Origin: Methylobacterium sp.
GTDB lineage: Bacteria; Pseudomonadota; Alphaproteobacteria; Rhizobiales; Beijerinckiaceae
Assembly: GCF_019745455.1 (NCBI RefSeq)
Contig: NZ_JAIETD010000115.1
Coordinates: 58,346 to 122,345 of the forward strand
Direction of reading: 5' to 3'
DNA length: 64,000 nucleotides
The notes beneath the pieces were generated by a model, which did not search any database, was not told the origin of the DNA, and was given only the letters and a program-made list of their open reading frames with translations. Shown one piece after another: positions 28,356 through 37,028 of this stretch; the stretch's first letter is position 1; every line of letters starts with the position of its first letter. Position numbers and translations under genes: made by a program.

Positions 28356-29363
28356 ATGGCCGATGCACCAAAACGCGAGGGAAACGAGAAGCTCGTCCTC
28401 GCGGTCCCTTCCAAGGGACGTCTGCAAGAGAATGCCTCCGCCTTCTTCGCCCGAGCCGGTCTCAAGCTCGCGCAGGGATCGGGAACACGCGACTATCGCG
28501 GGCGGCTCGTCGGAGTGCCCAATGTCGAGGTTCGCTACCTCTCGGCCTCCGAGATCGCGAGCCAGCTCGCCAGCGGCAGCGCCCATCTCGGGGTCACCGG
28601 CGAGGATCTGATCCGCGAGACGCTGCCTGAGGCGAGCGGCCAGGTCGAGCTCCTGACACCGCTCGGGTTCGGCCAGGCGACGGTGGTGGTGGCCGTTCCG
28701 CAGGCTTGGATCGACGTGCGCGCGATGTCGGACCTCGACGAGGTCGCATCCGACATGCGGATCCGCCAGGGCAAGCGGCTGAGGATCGCGACGAAATACG
28801 TCAATCTGACCCGCCGTTTCTTCGCCAACCACGGCGTCGCGGACTATCGCATCGTCGAGAGCCTCGGCGCCACCGAAGGCGCGCCCGCCGCAGGCTCGGC
28901 CGAGATCGTCGTCGACATCACCACGACCGGAGCCACGCTCTCGGCCAATGCCCTCAAGATCCTCGACGACGGCACGATCCTGCGCTCCGAGGCGAACCTC
29001 GTCGCATCATTGAAGGCGGAATGGGGCGGGGCGCAGCGCAATGCCCTGCGGACCCTCCTCGGCCGGATCGCGGCAGAGGAGCGGGCACGGACGAGCCGCG
29101 AGGTTCGAGCCGGTCCCCCCGCAAATGGCGACATCGATATCGCGGGGATCAGCGCCCTTCACGACGCCACGCTGCCTTACGGCGCTCCGCTCGGGCGCGA
29201 CGGCGAGATCGTGCTGCATTGCCCGGTCGATGCCGTATTCGATCTCACCGACGCCCTGGTGGCGGCAGGAGCGATCTCCGTGAGCGTGCGCCAGATCGAC
29301 TACGCGTTCACGGCTGAGAATCCCCTGTTCGATCGCCTGATAGGGCGTCTGCCGGCCTCGTGA
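28356..29363 (+). CDS. hisG: ATP phosphoribosyltransferase
   Basis: First enzyme of histidine biosynthesis. The 335-residue product has LAVPSKGRLQ at the N-terminus, the HLGVTGEDL pocket, RIATKYVNL and the PRPP loop VVDITTTGATLSANALK. The start has GAGGGAGATCACG upstream, directly after hisZ. At 335 residues it is longer than the usual HisZ-dependent short form (about 210-230), with about 100 additional residues ending IDYAFTAENPLFDRLI. That tail resembles neither a plain short form nor clearly the regulatory HisG_C domain. The enzyme is expected to act as a HisG-HisZ complex. Confidence 0.93.
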   Translation: MADAPKREGNEKLVLAVPSKGRLQENASAFFARAGLKLAQGSGTRDYRGRLVGVPNVEVRYLSASEIASQLASGSAHLGVTGEDLIRETLPEASGQVELLTPLGFGQATVVVAVPQAWIDVRAMSDLDEVASDMRIRQGKRLRIATKYVNLTRRFFANHGVADYRIVESLGATEGAPAAGSAEIVVDITTTGATLSANALKILDDGTILRSEANLVASLKAEWGGAQRNALRTLLGRIAAEERARTSREVRAGPPANGDIDIAGISALHDATLPYGAPLGRDGEIVLHCPVDAVFDLTDALVAAGAISVSVRQIDYAFTAENPLFDRLIGRLPAS

Positions 29364-29370
29364 CGAGCCC

Positions 29371-29751
29371 CTATTGCGGGCCCTGTTTGGCGAATTCCGC
29401 AAAGACCGCCCTCAAGGTCCTCAGGCGAGCCTCGTAGGCGCCGAGCAGGCATATCCGATCGCCCGCACAGGAGCCGCGCTCCTTCAGCCATTCCTCCTGG
29501 TCTTCTCGCAGCTTTGCGCTCCCGCCCATGGGGAGCACGTCCCGCAGGATCTCGAAACGGGTGGTCATCTCGACATCGCGATCGTTGAGAGAAAGGTCTG
29601 CACAGATTGCGACCTCGTCCGGCGCAGCTGCCTTGGCGCAATCGAAACTCGCTGCAAGAGCCCGATCGCCATGGACCAACGCGCCCAACGGGCAAAGCCC
29701 GACGCTCCAGACCACACCACAAAGCCAAGCGATGCGCCGGTATGATCCCAT
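29371..29751 (-). CDS. Exported LprI/DUF1311-like protein
   Basis: A 126-residue protein with a signal peptide (RIAWLCGVVWSVGLCPLGALVHG) and a DUF1311/LprI-type domain. Paired Cys in FDCAKAAAPDEVAICAD and SCAGDRICLLGAYEARL match the two-disulfide pattern of the family, with the helix RFEILRDV and REDQEEWLKERG between. LprI of Mycobacterium inhibits lysozyme, but the function here is inference from family. It converges on hisG with a 7-bp gap and is downstream of hemJ on its strand. Confidence 0.8.
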   Translation of the reverse strand: MGSYRRIAWLCGVVWSVGLCPLGALVHGDRALAASFDCAKAAAPDEVAICADLSLNDRDVEMTTRFEILRDVLPMGGSAKLREDQEEWLKERGSCAGDRICLLGAYEARLRTLRAVFAEFAKQGPQ

Positions 29752-29818
29752 CGACCTGATGCCCCCGAATGACGTACAGCGGATCGGGTGGTCGATTTCC
29801 CGTCCCCTGATCACAGGA

Positions 29819-30265
29819 TCAGATAAAAGACGGCTTCACGATCACCAGGATGACGACGACGATCATCCCCAGCGTCGGGACCTCGTTCAAGACCCGATAG
29901 AAGCGATGGCCGCGGGTGTTGCGATCGGCCGCGAAGTCCTTGACCATCCTGGCGAGCCAGCCGTGAACACCGCTCATGGCGACCACGAGGGCGAACTTCG
30001 CCTGCATCCACCCCGCGGCGTAGAACCCGCTCTGCCAGACGAGAATGAGCCCGAGGATCCAGGTGGCGATCATCGCAGGGGTCATGATCGCCCGCAGCAA
30101 ACGCCGTTCCATGACCTTGAAGGTCTCCGATTGGGAACGTGTGGATGCGTCGGCAGGGAGCGAAGCGTGGTAGACGAAGAGCCGCGGCAGGTAGAGCAAC
30201 GCCGCCATCCAGGCGATGACCGACACGACGTGGCCGGCCTTGATCCAGAGATAGAGATCGTTCAT
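29819..30265 (-). CDS. hemJ: Protoporphyrinogen IX oxidase HemJ
   Basis: Four-helix membrane protein (CopD-like, formerly UPF0093) that oxidises protoporphyrinogen IX in bacteria lacking HemG and HemY. The 148-residue product has the conserved His12 in KAGHVVSVIAWMAALLYLPR, a second His in VYHAS, a Lys/Arg-rich cytoplasmic loop MERRLLRAIMTPAM and the C-terminal helix MIVVVILVIVKP. It starts inside the hemE stop (ATGA overlap), so it is translationally coupled to hemE. The hemE-hemJ pairing next to the origin is conserved in many alphaproteobacteria. Confidence 0.93.
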   Translation of the reverse strand: MNDLYLWIKAGHVVSVIAWMAALLYLPRLFVYHASLPADASTRSQSETFKVMERRLLRAIMTPAMIATWILGLILVWQSGFYAAGWMQAKFALVVAMSGVHGWLARMVKDFAADRNTRGHRFYRVLNEVPTLGMIVVVILVIVKPSFI

Positions 30266-31323
30266 CGGCGAAGGCGCGCCAGCATCTGCTCGACATGGGC
30301 GACGGGTGTCTGCGGCGTGATGCCATGGCCGAGATTGAAGATGTGGGGTTTCCCCTCGACGGCATCACGGACGGCATCGACGGCCGCGTCGAGGGCTGCT
30401 CCGCCTTCGATCAGGGTATCGGGATGAACGTTCCCCTGCGTGACGACAGTGTCTGGGATACGTCTGCGGAGCTCGGCCAGGTCGACGGCCCAATCGACAC
30501 CAACGGCACTGGCCCCGGTTTCGTCGACGACGCGCGCATGACCGTCAAGACCGGAGCCACGGGCGAAGACGATGATCTTCGCATCCGGGACGTGAGCGCG
30601 AACGCCCGCGATCATCCGGGCAATGGGCTGAAACGACCAGCGCGATAAGGCGTCTGGATCCGTGTCGGGCAACGTTCCTGCGTGGGATTCGAAGATCTGC
30701 ACGGCGTCGGCACCAGCCCGCAGCTGCCGGATGAGGTACTCGGTCTGAACAGTCACCAGCCGGTCGATGAGTTCATCGACGAGGCTCGTATCGTTCTTGG
30801 CGAGAGCACGTGCCGGAGCGAGGTCCTGCGTCCCTCGGCCGCCGATCATGTAGCTGGCGACAGTCCAGGGAGCTCCACAGAACCCCAGAAGAGTCGTCTC
30901 GGACGGAAGCTCCGCCCTCAGGCGGGAAACCGTCTCGAAAACCGGCTTGAGATGCTCGAAAATGGCGGGATCATCCACCTGCCGAAGCGCAGAGAACTCG
31001 GCCCTTCCGGCAATCGGATCGAGGCGCGGCCCCTCTCCTTCGACGAATCGGACGTTCTGCCCGAGCGCATCGGGAACAACGAGGATGTCCGAGAACAGGA
31101 TCGCGGCATCGAAACCGAATCGTCGGATCGGCTGGAGCGTGACCTCGACGGCAAAATCCGGAGTGTAACAAAGATCGAGGAACGAGCCGGCGGTGGCTCT
31201 GACCTCGCGGTACTCCGGAAGGTAGCGTCCAGCTTGCCGCATGACCCAGGCTGGAGGGGGGAAGACCGGCTCACCCGAGAGAACACGAAGGACCGCCCGG
31301 TCCCCTCGACGATGCTGAGCCAT
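30262..31323 (-). CDS. hemE: Uroporphyrinogen decarboxylase
   Basis: Decarboxylates uroporphyrinogen III to coproporphyrinogen III. The 353-residue protein starts MAQHRRGD behind GAGGAAG. The substrate-binding Arg/Asp motifs PAWVMRQAGRYLPEYR and FSDILVVPDALG, plus GFCGAPWTVASYM and FNLGHGITPQT, are all present. The upstream extension to 31521 reads into the origin region and lacks HemE character. It starts at the left edge of the origin and is transcribed away from it. It is coupled to hemJ by a 4-bp overlap. Confidence 0.96.
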   Translation of the reverse strand: MAQHRRGDRAVLRVLSGEPVFPPPAWVMRQAGRYLPEYREVRATAGSFLDLCYTPDFAVEVTLQPIRRFGFDAAILFSDILVVPDALGQNVRFVEGEGPRLDPIAGRAEFSALRQVDDPAIFEHLKPVFETVSRLRAELPSETTLLGFCGAPWTVASYMIGGRGTQDLAPARALAKNDTSLVDELIDRLVTVQTEYLIRQLRAGADAVQIFESHAGTLPDTDPDALSRWSFQPIARMIAGVRAHVPDAKIIVFARGSGLDGHARVVDETGASAVGVDWAVDLAELRRRIPDTVVTQGNVHPDTLIEGGAALDAAVDAVRDAVEGKPHIFNLGHGITPQTPVAHVEQMLARLRR

Positions 31324-31548
31324 TCGGCCTTCCTCACAACATTCCCTGACGGCGTGTGTAGCACCACGGATGGCGGTTTTCGCCATCGGAAAGATCGAGC
31401 GTGTCGTCTCGTCCCCTCTCCTCGACGGTCCGTCCCCAATCCGCTCTTCTGAAAAGAAAGAAAGACTCTCGAGGATTCTGTTTTTTCTCTTTGGGGCTGA
31501 ATCATGGGAAGGAACGGCCATCCACAGGCAAGCGAGGCTCCGACGGTG

Positions 31549-31563
31549 TTAACCGGGCTTTAA
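31549..31563. promoter_or_regulatory. CtrA-type binding site in origin
   Basis: TTAA (31549-31552), seven bases CCGGGCT, TTAA (31560-31563): an exact match to the CtrA consensus TTAA-N7-TTAA. CtrA blocks replication initiation in Caulobacter by binding such sites in the origin. No other perfect copy was noticed in the gap by eye. Confidence 0.6.
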
Positions 31564-31752
31564 CGGATTGGGATGTATCCGTTGGATTGGCGAACCGGAT
31601 CAGCCGCTTATCCGGCTATCGGCTGCAGGGCTCACGCCATCGTCCTGGATTCTCCCAGGAGGCCGCTTCGGACGTCCATCCTCGCCTGCCTTGTTGAGGA
31701 GGGAGTCGATAGTTTTACGATGTTCGATGCTGGACGCTGCCGTCGGGGGCAT

Positions 31753-31761
31753 TTATCCACA
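31753..31761 (+). promoter_or_regulatory. Perfect DnaA box
   Basis: TTATCCACA exactly matches the strong DnaA box consensus. A second, weaker box on the opposite strand (31787-31795, GGTGAATAA) lies 25 bp further on, giving a facing pair near the PPSR gene. Confidence 0.6.
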
Positions 31762-31843
31762 TTCATCGACTCCCCGTGCGGCATCCGGTGAATAAGGCTG
31801 GTTTCGACATCAGCGATCGGACGCCGAAGGAGCCTCATCCTCG

Positions 31844-32674
31844 ATGAGCCGAAGTTACTTCCACCTCCATCTCGTGTCCGATTCCACCGGCGAGACGCTG
31901 ATCAATGTCGGTCGGGCCGCGGCCGCGCAATACGAGGGCGTGTCGGCAATCGAGCACGTCTATCCCCTCGTCCGGTCAGGTCCTCAGCTCGAGCGGGTCA
32001 TATCGGAGATCGAAGCGGCGCCTGGCCTCGTTCTCTACACCCTGGTCGGCCAGGATCTGACGCAACGGCTTGAGGATGCCTGTCGCGAAACCGGTTCGCC
32101 GTGCCTGTCGGTACTGCAGCCCGTCCATGCTCTGCTTCAATCATATCTCGGCGCAGAGACGACGGCGCGCCCGGGTGCTCAGCACATGCTGAACGCGGAG
32201 TACTTCAAGCGTATCGACGCCATGAACTTCACCCTGGCTCATGACGACGGCAATTTGCCCGACGACCTTGAGGAAGCCGACGTCATTCTCATCGGAGTGA
32301 GTCGGACATCGAAGACTCCGACGGCGATTTATCTCGCCAATCGCGGTCTTAAAACCGCGAATTATCCACTTGTGCCCAATATGCCCGTTCCCGATGTTCT
32401 CGAACGCACTCGAAAACCCCTGATGGTCGGTTTGTTGGCGAGTCCGGAACGCATCGTGCAGATCCGCCAGAATCGGCTCCTCAGCCTGAAAGCCGACGAT
32501 TCCTCCCTTTACGTCGATCGCAGTGCAGTGGCCGAAGAAGTGGCAGCCTGTCGGCGTCTATGCGCTCGCCACCGTTGGCCCACCATCGACGTGACGCGGC
32601 GGTCCATCGAGGAGACCGCCGCCGCGATCCTCGACCTCCATCGCGAACACCGCTTGAAATTCATCGCCACATGA
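31844..32674 (+). CDS. Bifunctional kinase/pyrophosphorylase PPSR (DUF299)
   Basis: Regulatory kinase/phosphorylase of the DUF299 family, which switches PEP synthase or pyruvate phosphate dikinase by phosphorylating a Thr. The 276-residue product begins with [14 protein letters not shown] and has the P-loop [15 protein letters not shown] and [14 protein letters not shown]. Its homologue RP001 is the gene next to the hemE origin in Rickettsia and Caulobacter, as I recall. It starts at the right edge of the origin and its stop overlaps the maf start by 4 bp (ATGA). Confidence 0.92.
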   Translation: MSRSYFHLHLVSDSTGETLINVGRAAAAQYEGVSAIEHVYPLVRSGPQLERVISEIEAAPGLVLYTLVGQDLTQRLEDACRETGSPCLSVLQPVHALLQSYLGAETTARPGAQHMLNAEYFKRIDAMNFTLAHDDGNLPDDLEEADVILIGVSRTSKTPTAIYLANRGLKTANYPLVPNMPVPDVLERTRKPLMVGLLASPERIVQIRQNRLLSLKADDSSLYVDRSAVAEEVAACRRLCARHRWPTIDVTRRSIEETAAAILDLHREHRLKFIAT

Positions 32675-33306
32675 CAACCCGCGGTTCAGCGCCGATTTCA
32701 CCGTGGAATCCTCTGGCGCCGCTCGTACTCGCCTCAACCAGCACGACACGGCGGCAGCTGTTGAACGATGCAGGATTTGCGGTCGAGTGCGAGGGCTCCG
32801 GTGTCGACGAACGAGCGCTGGAAAGTCAAACGAACGGACTTCCCCCTACAGAGCTCGCTCTTGCCTTGGCCAAAGCCAAGGCCCTTGCAGTGGCGAAACG
32901 TCGTCCCGACCGCATCGTGATCGGCGCCGATCAGATCCTGTCGTGTGAGGGCGAGATTTTTCATAAGCCGCAAGGGCTCACCGATGCCGAACGACAGATC
33001 GGGCGACTTTCGGGCCGGACGCATCGTCTCCACTCCGCCGTTGCCGTCGCCGATGGTGGCGTGATCGTCGAGGGGTTCGTCGAAGAGGCCCGTCTCACCA
33101 TGCGCGAACTCGATCGGGGGGCGATCCGGCGCTATGTGGAAGCGGCTGGTGCGCATCGCGTCACCGCAAGCGTCGGGGGTTATCAACTCGAAGGATTGGG
33201 CATCCATCTGTTCGCTCGCATCGAGGGCGACCACAGCACCATCTTGGGTTTACCGTTGTTGCCCTTGCTGGGGCGTCTTCGGGCACGCGGCTGCCTCGCG
33301 TTCTAG
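32671..33306 (+). CDS. maf: Maf-like nucleotide pyrophosphatase
   Basis: Hydrolyses non-canonical nucleoside triphosphates. The 211-residue protein has the Maf signature [18 protein letters not shown] (Ser/Arg binding), the VDERALE acidic segment, [12 protein letters not shown] with the catalytic Asp, and [12 protein letters not shown] near the C-terminus. The start MTTRGSAP overlaps the PPSR stop (ATGA), so the two are coupled. A cation-exporter gene separates it from aroE, where maf is normally adjacent. Confidence 0.9.
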   Translation: MTTRGSAPISPWNPLAPLVLASTSTTRRQLLNDAGFAVECEGSGVDERALESQTNGLPPTELALALAKAKALAVAKRRPDRIVIGADQILSCEGEIFHKPQGLTDAERQIGRLSGRTHRLHSAVAVADGGVIVEGFVEEARLTMRELDRGAIRRYVEAAGAHRVTASVGGYQLEGLGIHLFARIEGDHSTILGLPLLPLLGRLRARGCLAF

Positions 33307-33324
33307 GTTCAGGACAAGGAATCC

Positions 33325-34257
33325 GTGGCAGCACACGCACATGATCACCGGCATGGCGCCCACCATCGCCACGACCATGCTCCGGCGTCGTTCGGGCGAG
33401 CCTTCGCCGTCGGCATCGTGCTCAATACGGGTTTCGTGATCGTCGAAGCCGGATACGGCATCGCCAGTCAGTCGATGTCCCTTCTGGCCGATGCAGGACA
33501 CAATCTCTCCGACGTGCTCGCCCTCGTCGTCGCCTGGACGGCGTCGCGTCTCGTGAAACGCGACCCAACTGCGCGCTACACCTATGGGCTTGCCGGATCC
33601 TCCATCCTTGCGGCGTTGTTCAACGCGCTCTTCCTGCTTCTGGCGACCGGCATGATCATCTGGGAAGCGATCCTCCGCCTCCTTTCGCCGGCACCTGTCG
33701 CCGGCGCGACCGTGATGGCCGTGGCTGCGATCGGGATCGTGATCAACGGCATCACCGCCTGGCTGTTCTCCTCTGGCCGCCGAGGCGACATCAATATCCG
33801 CGGCGCCTATCTCCACATGCTGGCCGATGCGGCCGTCTCCGCTGGCGTCGTCGCCGCGGGTCTCGTCATCCTGCTCACCGGCTTCAATTGGCTCGATCCC
33901 CTCGTGAGCCTGGTCATCGCCGGGCTGATCGTCTGGTCGAGCTGGGGACTCCTCCGCGACAGCATGGCCATGGCCCTCTCGGCTGTCCCGGCCCAGATCG
34001 AGCCCGACGAAATCCGTGACTTCTTGCGCGGTCGTCCAGGCGTCGCCGATCTTCACGACGTTCATGTCTGGCCGATCAGCACCACCGAGACCGCCCTCAC
34101 CGCCCATCTGGTCATGGAGGCGGGCCATCCCGGCAACGCCTTTCTGGTCGAGACCGCGCGTGAGCTTTCCCATCGCTACGGCATCGGTCACACAACGCTT
34201 CAGATCGAGGATATGGCCGGGCCTCCCTGTGCTCTTGCTTCGGCTTGCCGCCCATGA
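33325..34257 (+). CDS. CDF-family cation efflux transporter
   Basis: Six-helix inner-membrane divalent metal exporter of the cation-diffusion-facilitator (CzcD/ZitB) family. The 310-residue product has a His-rich N-terminus ([17 protein letters not shown]), a metal-site helix [12 protein letters not shown] and a second site [13 protein letters not shown], consistent with a Zn/Co/Ni-type HD...HD site. The C-terminal cytoplasmic domain (about 210-300) carries the VHVWPIS motif. The start is GTG. Its stop overlaps the aroE ATG by 4 bp (ATGA). It interrupts the usual maf-aroE pair. Which metal it exports is not evident. Confidence 0.92.
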   Translation: MAAHAHDHRHGAHHRHDHAPASFGRAFAVGIVLNTGFVIVEAGYGIASQSMSLLADAGHNLSDVLALVVAWTASRLVKRDPTARYTYGLAGSSILAALFNALFLLLATGMIIWEAILRLLSPAPVAGATVMAVAAIGIVINGITAWLFSSGRRGDINIRGAYLHMLADAAVSAGVVAAGLVILLTGFNWLDPLVSLVIAGLIVWSSWGLLRDSMAMALSAVPAQIEPDEIRDFLRGRPGVADLHDVHVWPISTTETALTAHLVMEAGHPGNAFLVETARELSHRYGIGHTTLQIEDMAGPPCALASACRP

Positions 34258-35093
34258 TCCGCGCCTTCGTCGTCGGGCATCCGATCGCCCATTCGCGCTC
34301 GCCTCTCATTCATGGTCACTGGCTCGCCGAGCTCGGCATCAAGGGGTCCTATGAGCGCGTGGACGTCGCCCCCGCACACTTTGCAGCATTCCTGACCGGT
34401 CTGCGCGAACACGGTTTCTCGGGCGGGAACGTCACGATCCCGCATAAGGAGGCGGCCTTCGCACTTGCTGACCGTCTCACGCCGCGCGCCAGACGAATCG
34501 GTGCCGTCAACACATTGTTTTTCGACGAAACCGGTCAACTCACCGGCGACAACACAGATGCGCCGGGCTTCATTGCCCATCTCGACCAGAGTCTCGGTCT
34601 CGACTGGCCTCGACGCGGTGACGGCAGCGCCGTCGTGCTCGGAGCCGGAGGCGCGGCACGTGCCATCGTCGTGGGTCTGCTCGACCGCGGTGTCGCGAGC
34701 GTCCACGTCGCCAATCGCACACTGACCCGCGCGACGTCGCTCGTTGCTCTCGATTCCGAACGGGTTTCGGCTTTGTCCTGGGATGGACTCGACACCGTCC
34801 TCCCCAAAGCCGGTCTAATCGTGAATACGACGTCTCTCGGCATGGCCGGACACCCATCCCTCGACCTCGATCTCCGCCTGCTCGGTGCTGACGCGGTCGT
34901 CGCCGACATCGTCTACGTTCCTCTCGAGACGCCACTCATCGCCGCGGCCCGTACCCGCGGGCTCGCTACGGTGGACGGCCTCGGCATGCTGCTCCATCAG
35001 GCAGTGCCCGGTTTCGAGCGCTGGTTCGGCCGCAAGCCTGAGGTGACGCCGGCCCTTCGCACCCGCATCCTCTCCGATCTGGTGCCCGCTTGA
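34254..35093 (+). CDS. aroE: Shikimate dehydrogenase (NADP+)
   Basis: Reduces 3-dehydroshikimate in aromatic amino-acid synthesis. The 279-residue protein shows the shikimate-binding [13 protein letters not shown] (Ser-x-Ser), [15 protein letters not shown] with the catalytic Lys, NTDAPGF, and the dinucleotide-binding [15 protein letters not shown] with NRTLTRA. ATG was chosen over a TTG three codons earlier because it forms a 4-bp overlap with the transporter stop. Its own stop overlaps the start of coaE. Confidence 0.94.
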   Translation: MIRAFVVGHPIAHSRSPLIHGHWLAELGIKGSYERVDVAPAHFAAFLTGLREHGFSGGNVTIPHKEAAFALADRLTPRARRIGAVNTLFFDETGQLTGDNTDAPGFIAHLDQSLGLDWPRRGDGSAVVLGAGGAARAIVVGLLDRGVASVHVANRTLTRATSLVALDSERVSALSWDGLDTVLPKAGLIVNTTSLGMAGHPSLDLDLRLLGADAVVADIVYVPLETPLIAAARTRGLATVDGLGMLLHQAVPGFERWFGRKPEVTPALRTRILSDLVPA

Positions 35094-35689
35094 ACCCGCC
35101 CAAAACCGTCGTTCTCGGTCTCACCGGTTCGATCGGCATGGGAAAGTCCGCCACCGCCGCGATGTTCGCGAAACGCGGAGTGCCCGTCCACGATTCGGAC
35201 GCTGCGGTTCATGCCCTGTATCGGGCTGGAGGAAGGGCTGGCCCGGCCATCGCCGAGATCGTACCGGATGCCGTGCTCCCTGATGGCTCGGTCGATCGGT
35301 CGATCCTTCGGCAGGCCGTGATCGATCGTCCCGACCGCCTGGCGGCACTCGAACAGGCGGTCCATCCCCTGGTCCAGGCCGAAAGCCGCGCTTTCGTGAT
35401 CCGGCATTCCGACCAGCCGATCGTCGTCCTCGACATTCCGCTGCTCTACGAGACCGGTGCCGAGGCGCGCTGCGATGCCGTCCTCGTCGTCACGGCTGCC
35501 CCCGAAGTGCAGCGGGCCCGCGTCCTCGCCCGTCCGGGGATGGATACCGCGAGCTTCGCGGCGATCCTCGCCAAGCAATTACCGGATCGGGAGAAACGCA
35601 GCCGCGCCGACTTCGTCATCGATACCGGCCTCGGTTTCGAGCACGCGGAACGCGAAGTCGATGCTATCCTGAACCGCCTGCGTCGTTGA
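35090..35689 (+). CDS. coaE: Dephospho-CoA kinase
   Basis: Last step of CoA synthesis. The 199-residue product has the P-loop [14 protein letters not shown] at about 10-22, [21 protein letters not shown] and a C-terminal Arg-rich LID region. The P-loop forces the start upstream, and the only start is a TTG at 35090 overlapping the aroE stop (TTGA), which argues for translational coupling with aroE. No ATG or GTG is available in frame. Confidence 0.92.
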   Translation: MNPPKTVVLGLTGSIGMGKSATAAMFAKRGVPVHDSDAAVHALYRAGGRAGPAIAEIVPDAVLPDGSVDRSILRQAVIDRPDRLAALEQAVHPLVQAESRAFVIRHSDQPIVVLDIPLLYETGAEARCDAVLVVTAAPEVQRARVLARPGMDTASFAAILAKQLPDREKRSRADFVIDTGLGFEHAEREVDAILNRLRR

Positions 35690-35717
35690 TGGAGCAGGTG
35701 CTGTGGAGCCCCGAACG

Positions 35718-36440
35718 ATGCTGCGCGAGATCGTCCTCGACACCGAGACCACCGGCACCGACGCCAAGGGCGGCGACCGCCTGATCGAGATCGGTTGCGT
35801 CGAACTCGTCAATCACATCCAGACCGGCGCGAGCTTCCATCGCTACTGCAACCCGACGCGACCGGTCTCGCAGGGTGCTTTCGCGGTCCACGGACTCTCG
35901 GATGCGTTCCTCGCCGACAAGCCTCTCTTCGCCGATATCGTCGAGGATCTCCTCGCCTTCTGTGGCGATGCGCCCCTCGTCATTCACAACGCCCCCTTCG
36001 ACGTGGGCTTCCTCAATGCTGAGTTCGCGCGGCTCGGAGCCGCGGCACCGCCGCCTATCGAACTCGAAGCGGTGGTCGACACCCTCCAGCTCGCCCGCCG
36101 CAAGCACCCTGGAGCGGCCAACAACCTCGATGCCCTTTGCGCTCGCTACGGGATCGACACGACGCGGCGGACGAAGCACGGCGCCCTCCTTGACGCTCAG
36201 ATCCTCGCGGAGGTCTATGTCGAGCTCCTCGGCGGCAAGCAGACGACGCTTGGGCTGACGGCCGTCGTGTCTTCCGCAACGTCTGCCCTGGCGCTCGCCG
36301 AAGCCGCAGGACGACAGGGACCGCGCCCCTTCCGCAATCGGATCACAGCGAAGGAACGCGCGGCACATGCCGCGTTCTGCGCCACCCTGGGCGGCGTGCC
36401 GATCTGGAGGGATTACCTGGCAGAGGCCGATCCCTCCTGA
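35718..36440 (+). CDS. dnaQ: DNA polymerase III epsilon subunit (3'-5' exonuclease)
   Basis: Proofreading exonuclease of the replicative polymerase. The 240-residue protein has Exo I DTETTG (Asp8), Exo II HNAPFDVGFLNAEF and the epsilon-type Exo III HGALLDAQILAEVY. The C-terminal part (about 185-240), with ERAAHAAFCATL, likely binds the alpha subunit. ATG at 35718 is preferred; a GTG at 35703 extends it by five residues. It ends the block PPSR-maf-transporter-aroE-coaE-dnaQ that runs away from the origin. Confidence 0.94.
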   Translation: MLREIVLDTETTGTDAKGGDRLIEIGCVELVNHIQTGASFHRYCNPTRPVSQGAFAVHGLSDAFLADKPLFADIVEDLLAFCGDAPLVIHNAPFDVGFLNAEFARLGAAAPPPIELEAVVDTLQLARRKHPGAANNLDALCARYGIDTTRRTKHGALLDAQILAEVYVELLGGKQTTLGLTAVVSSATSALALAEAAGRQGPRPFRNRITAKERAAHAAFCATLGGVPIWRDYLAEADPS

Positions 36441-36521
36441 TTTTGCGATGCACAATCCTGCTTATTGCACCGCAGCACCAAATCACCATATCATCCCCTT
36501 GGATGGTGGGGAGATGATGAC

Positions 36522-36959
36522 ATGCTTGCGATCGACGACAGGTCCATCGTGGATTCGAAGCCCGCCCAGCGTGCGGGCGATAGCGAGAAGATCACGATCA
36601 ATCTCGGCTTCGTCGATCTCGGCCATATCGATCTCTTCGTCGCCGAGGGACTCTATGCCAACCGCAGCGACTTCATTCGCACGGCCATCCGAAATCAAGC
36701 GGAGCGCCATGCCGAGGTGACTCGCCAGTCGGTCGCCCGCAACCGGGTCGAGCTTGGACTGCGCCACTTCAACCGCGCCGACCTCGAAGAGGTCCGCGAC
36801 CGCGGCGAGATGATCCATATCCGCGTGCTCGGTCTTGCCAGCATCGCCGCCGACGTCAGCCCTGAACTTGCACGCCAGACCATCGGCTCCCTCGAGGTCC
36901 TCGGGAGTCTCCACGCCAGCCCGGCCGTCAAGGCCGCCTTGAGCGACCGTCTCCGCTGA
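36522..36959 (+). CDS. CopG-family (ribbon-helix-helix) regulator
   Basis: A 145-residue protein with an N-terminal ribbon-helix-helix: the strand ITINLGFVDLGHIDLFV, then EGLYANRSDFIRTAIRNQ. Such dimeric proteins bind operators as repressors. It lies 69 bp upstream of a PHB-depolymerase-family esterase on the same strand, and may control it or itself. The C-terminal half, including VLGLASIAADVSPELA, is not a known domain to me. GGGGAGATGATGAC precedes the ATG. An imperfect inverted repeat sits directly upstream (CATCCCC near 36491, GGTGGGGAG at about 36506). Confidence 0.82.
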   Translation: MLAIDDRSIVDSKPAQRAGDSEKITINLGFVDLGHIDLFVAEGLYANRSDFIRTAIRNQAERHAEVTRQSVARNRVELGLRHFNRADLEEVRDRGEMIHIRVLGLASIAADVSPELARQTIGSLEVLGSLHASPAVKAALSDRLR

Positions 36960-37028
36960 GACGGCCCACGATATTCATTTGTTCTCACATCTCTGGCGCT
37001 GCTCAGCGCCTCTTGAAAGCACTCCCTC

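Larger units (their letters stand above)
31324..31843. other. Putative chromosomal replication origin (oriC)
   Basis: A 520-bp gene-free stretch between divergent hemE and a PPSR (DUF299) gene, the arrangement of the Caulobacter-type origin. It holds a perfect DnaA box TTATCCACA at 31753-31761, an 8-of-9 match on the minus strand at 31787-31795, a 7-of-9 match at 31518-31526, a perfect CtrA-type TTAA-N7-TTAA at 31549-31563, and an AT-richer purine/pyrimidine tract at 31450-31490 that could unwind. An inverted repeat TCCTGG (31643) / CCAGGA (31655) lies between. Several small frames here are not believable genes. Coordinates are of the gap, not of proven function. Confidence 0.75.
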
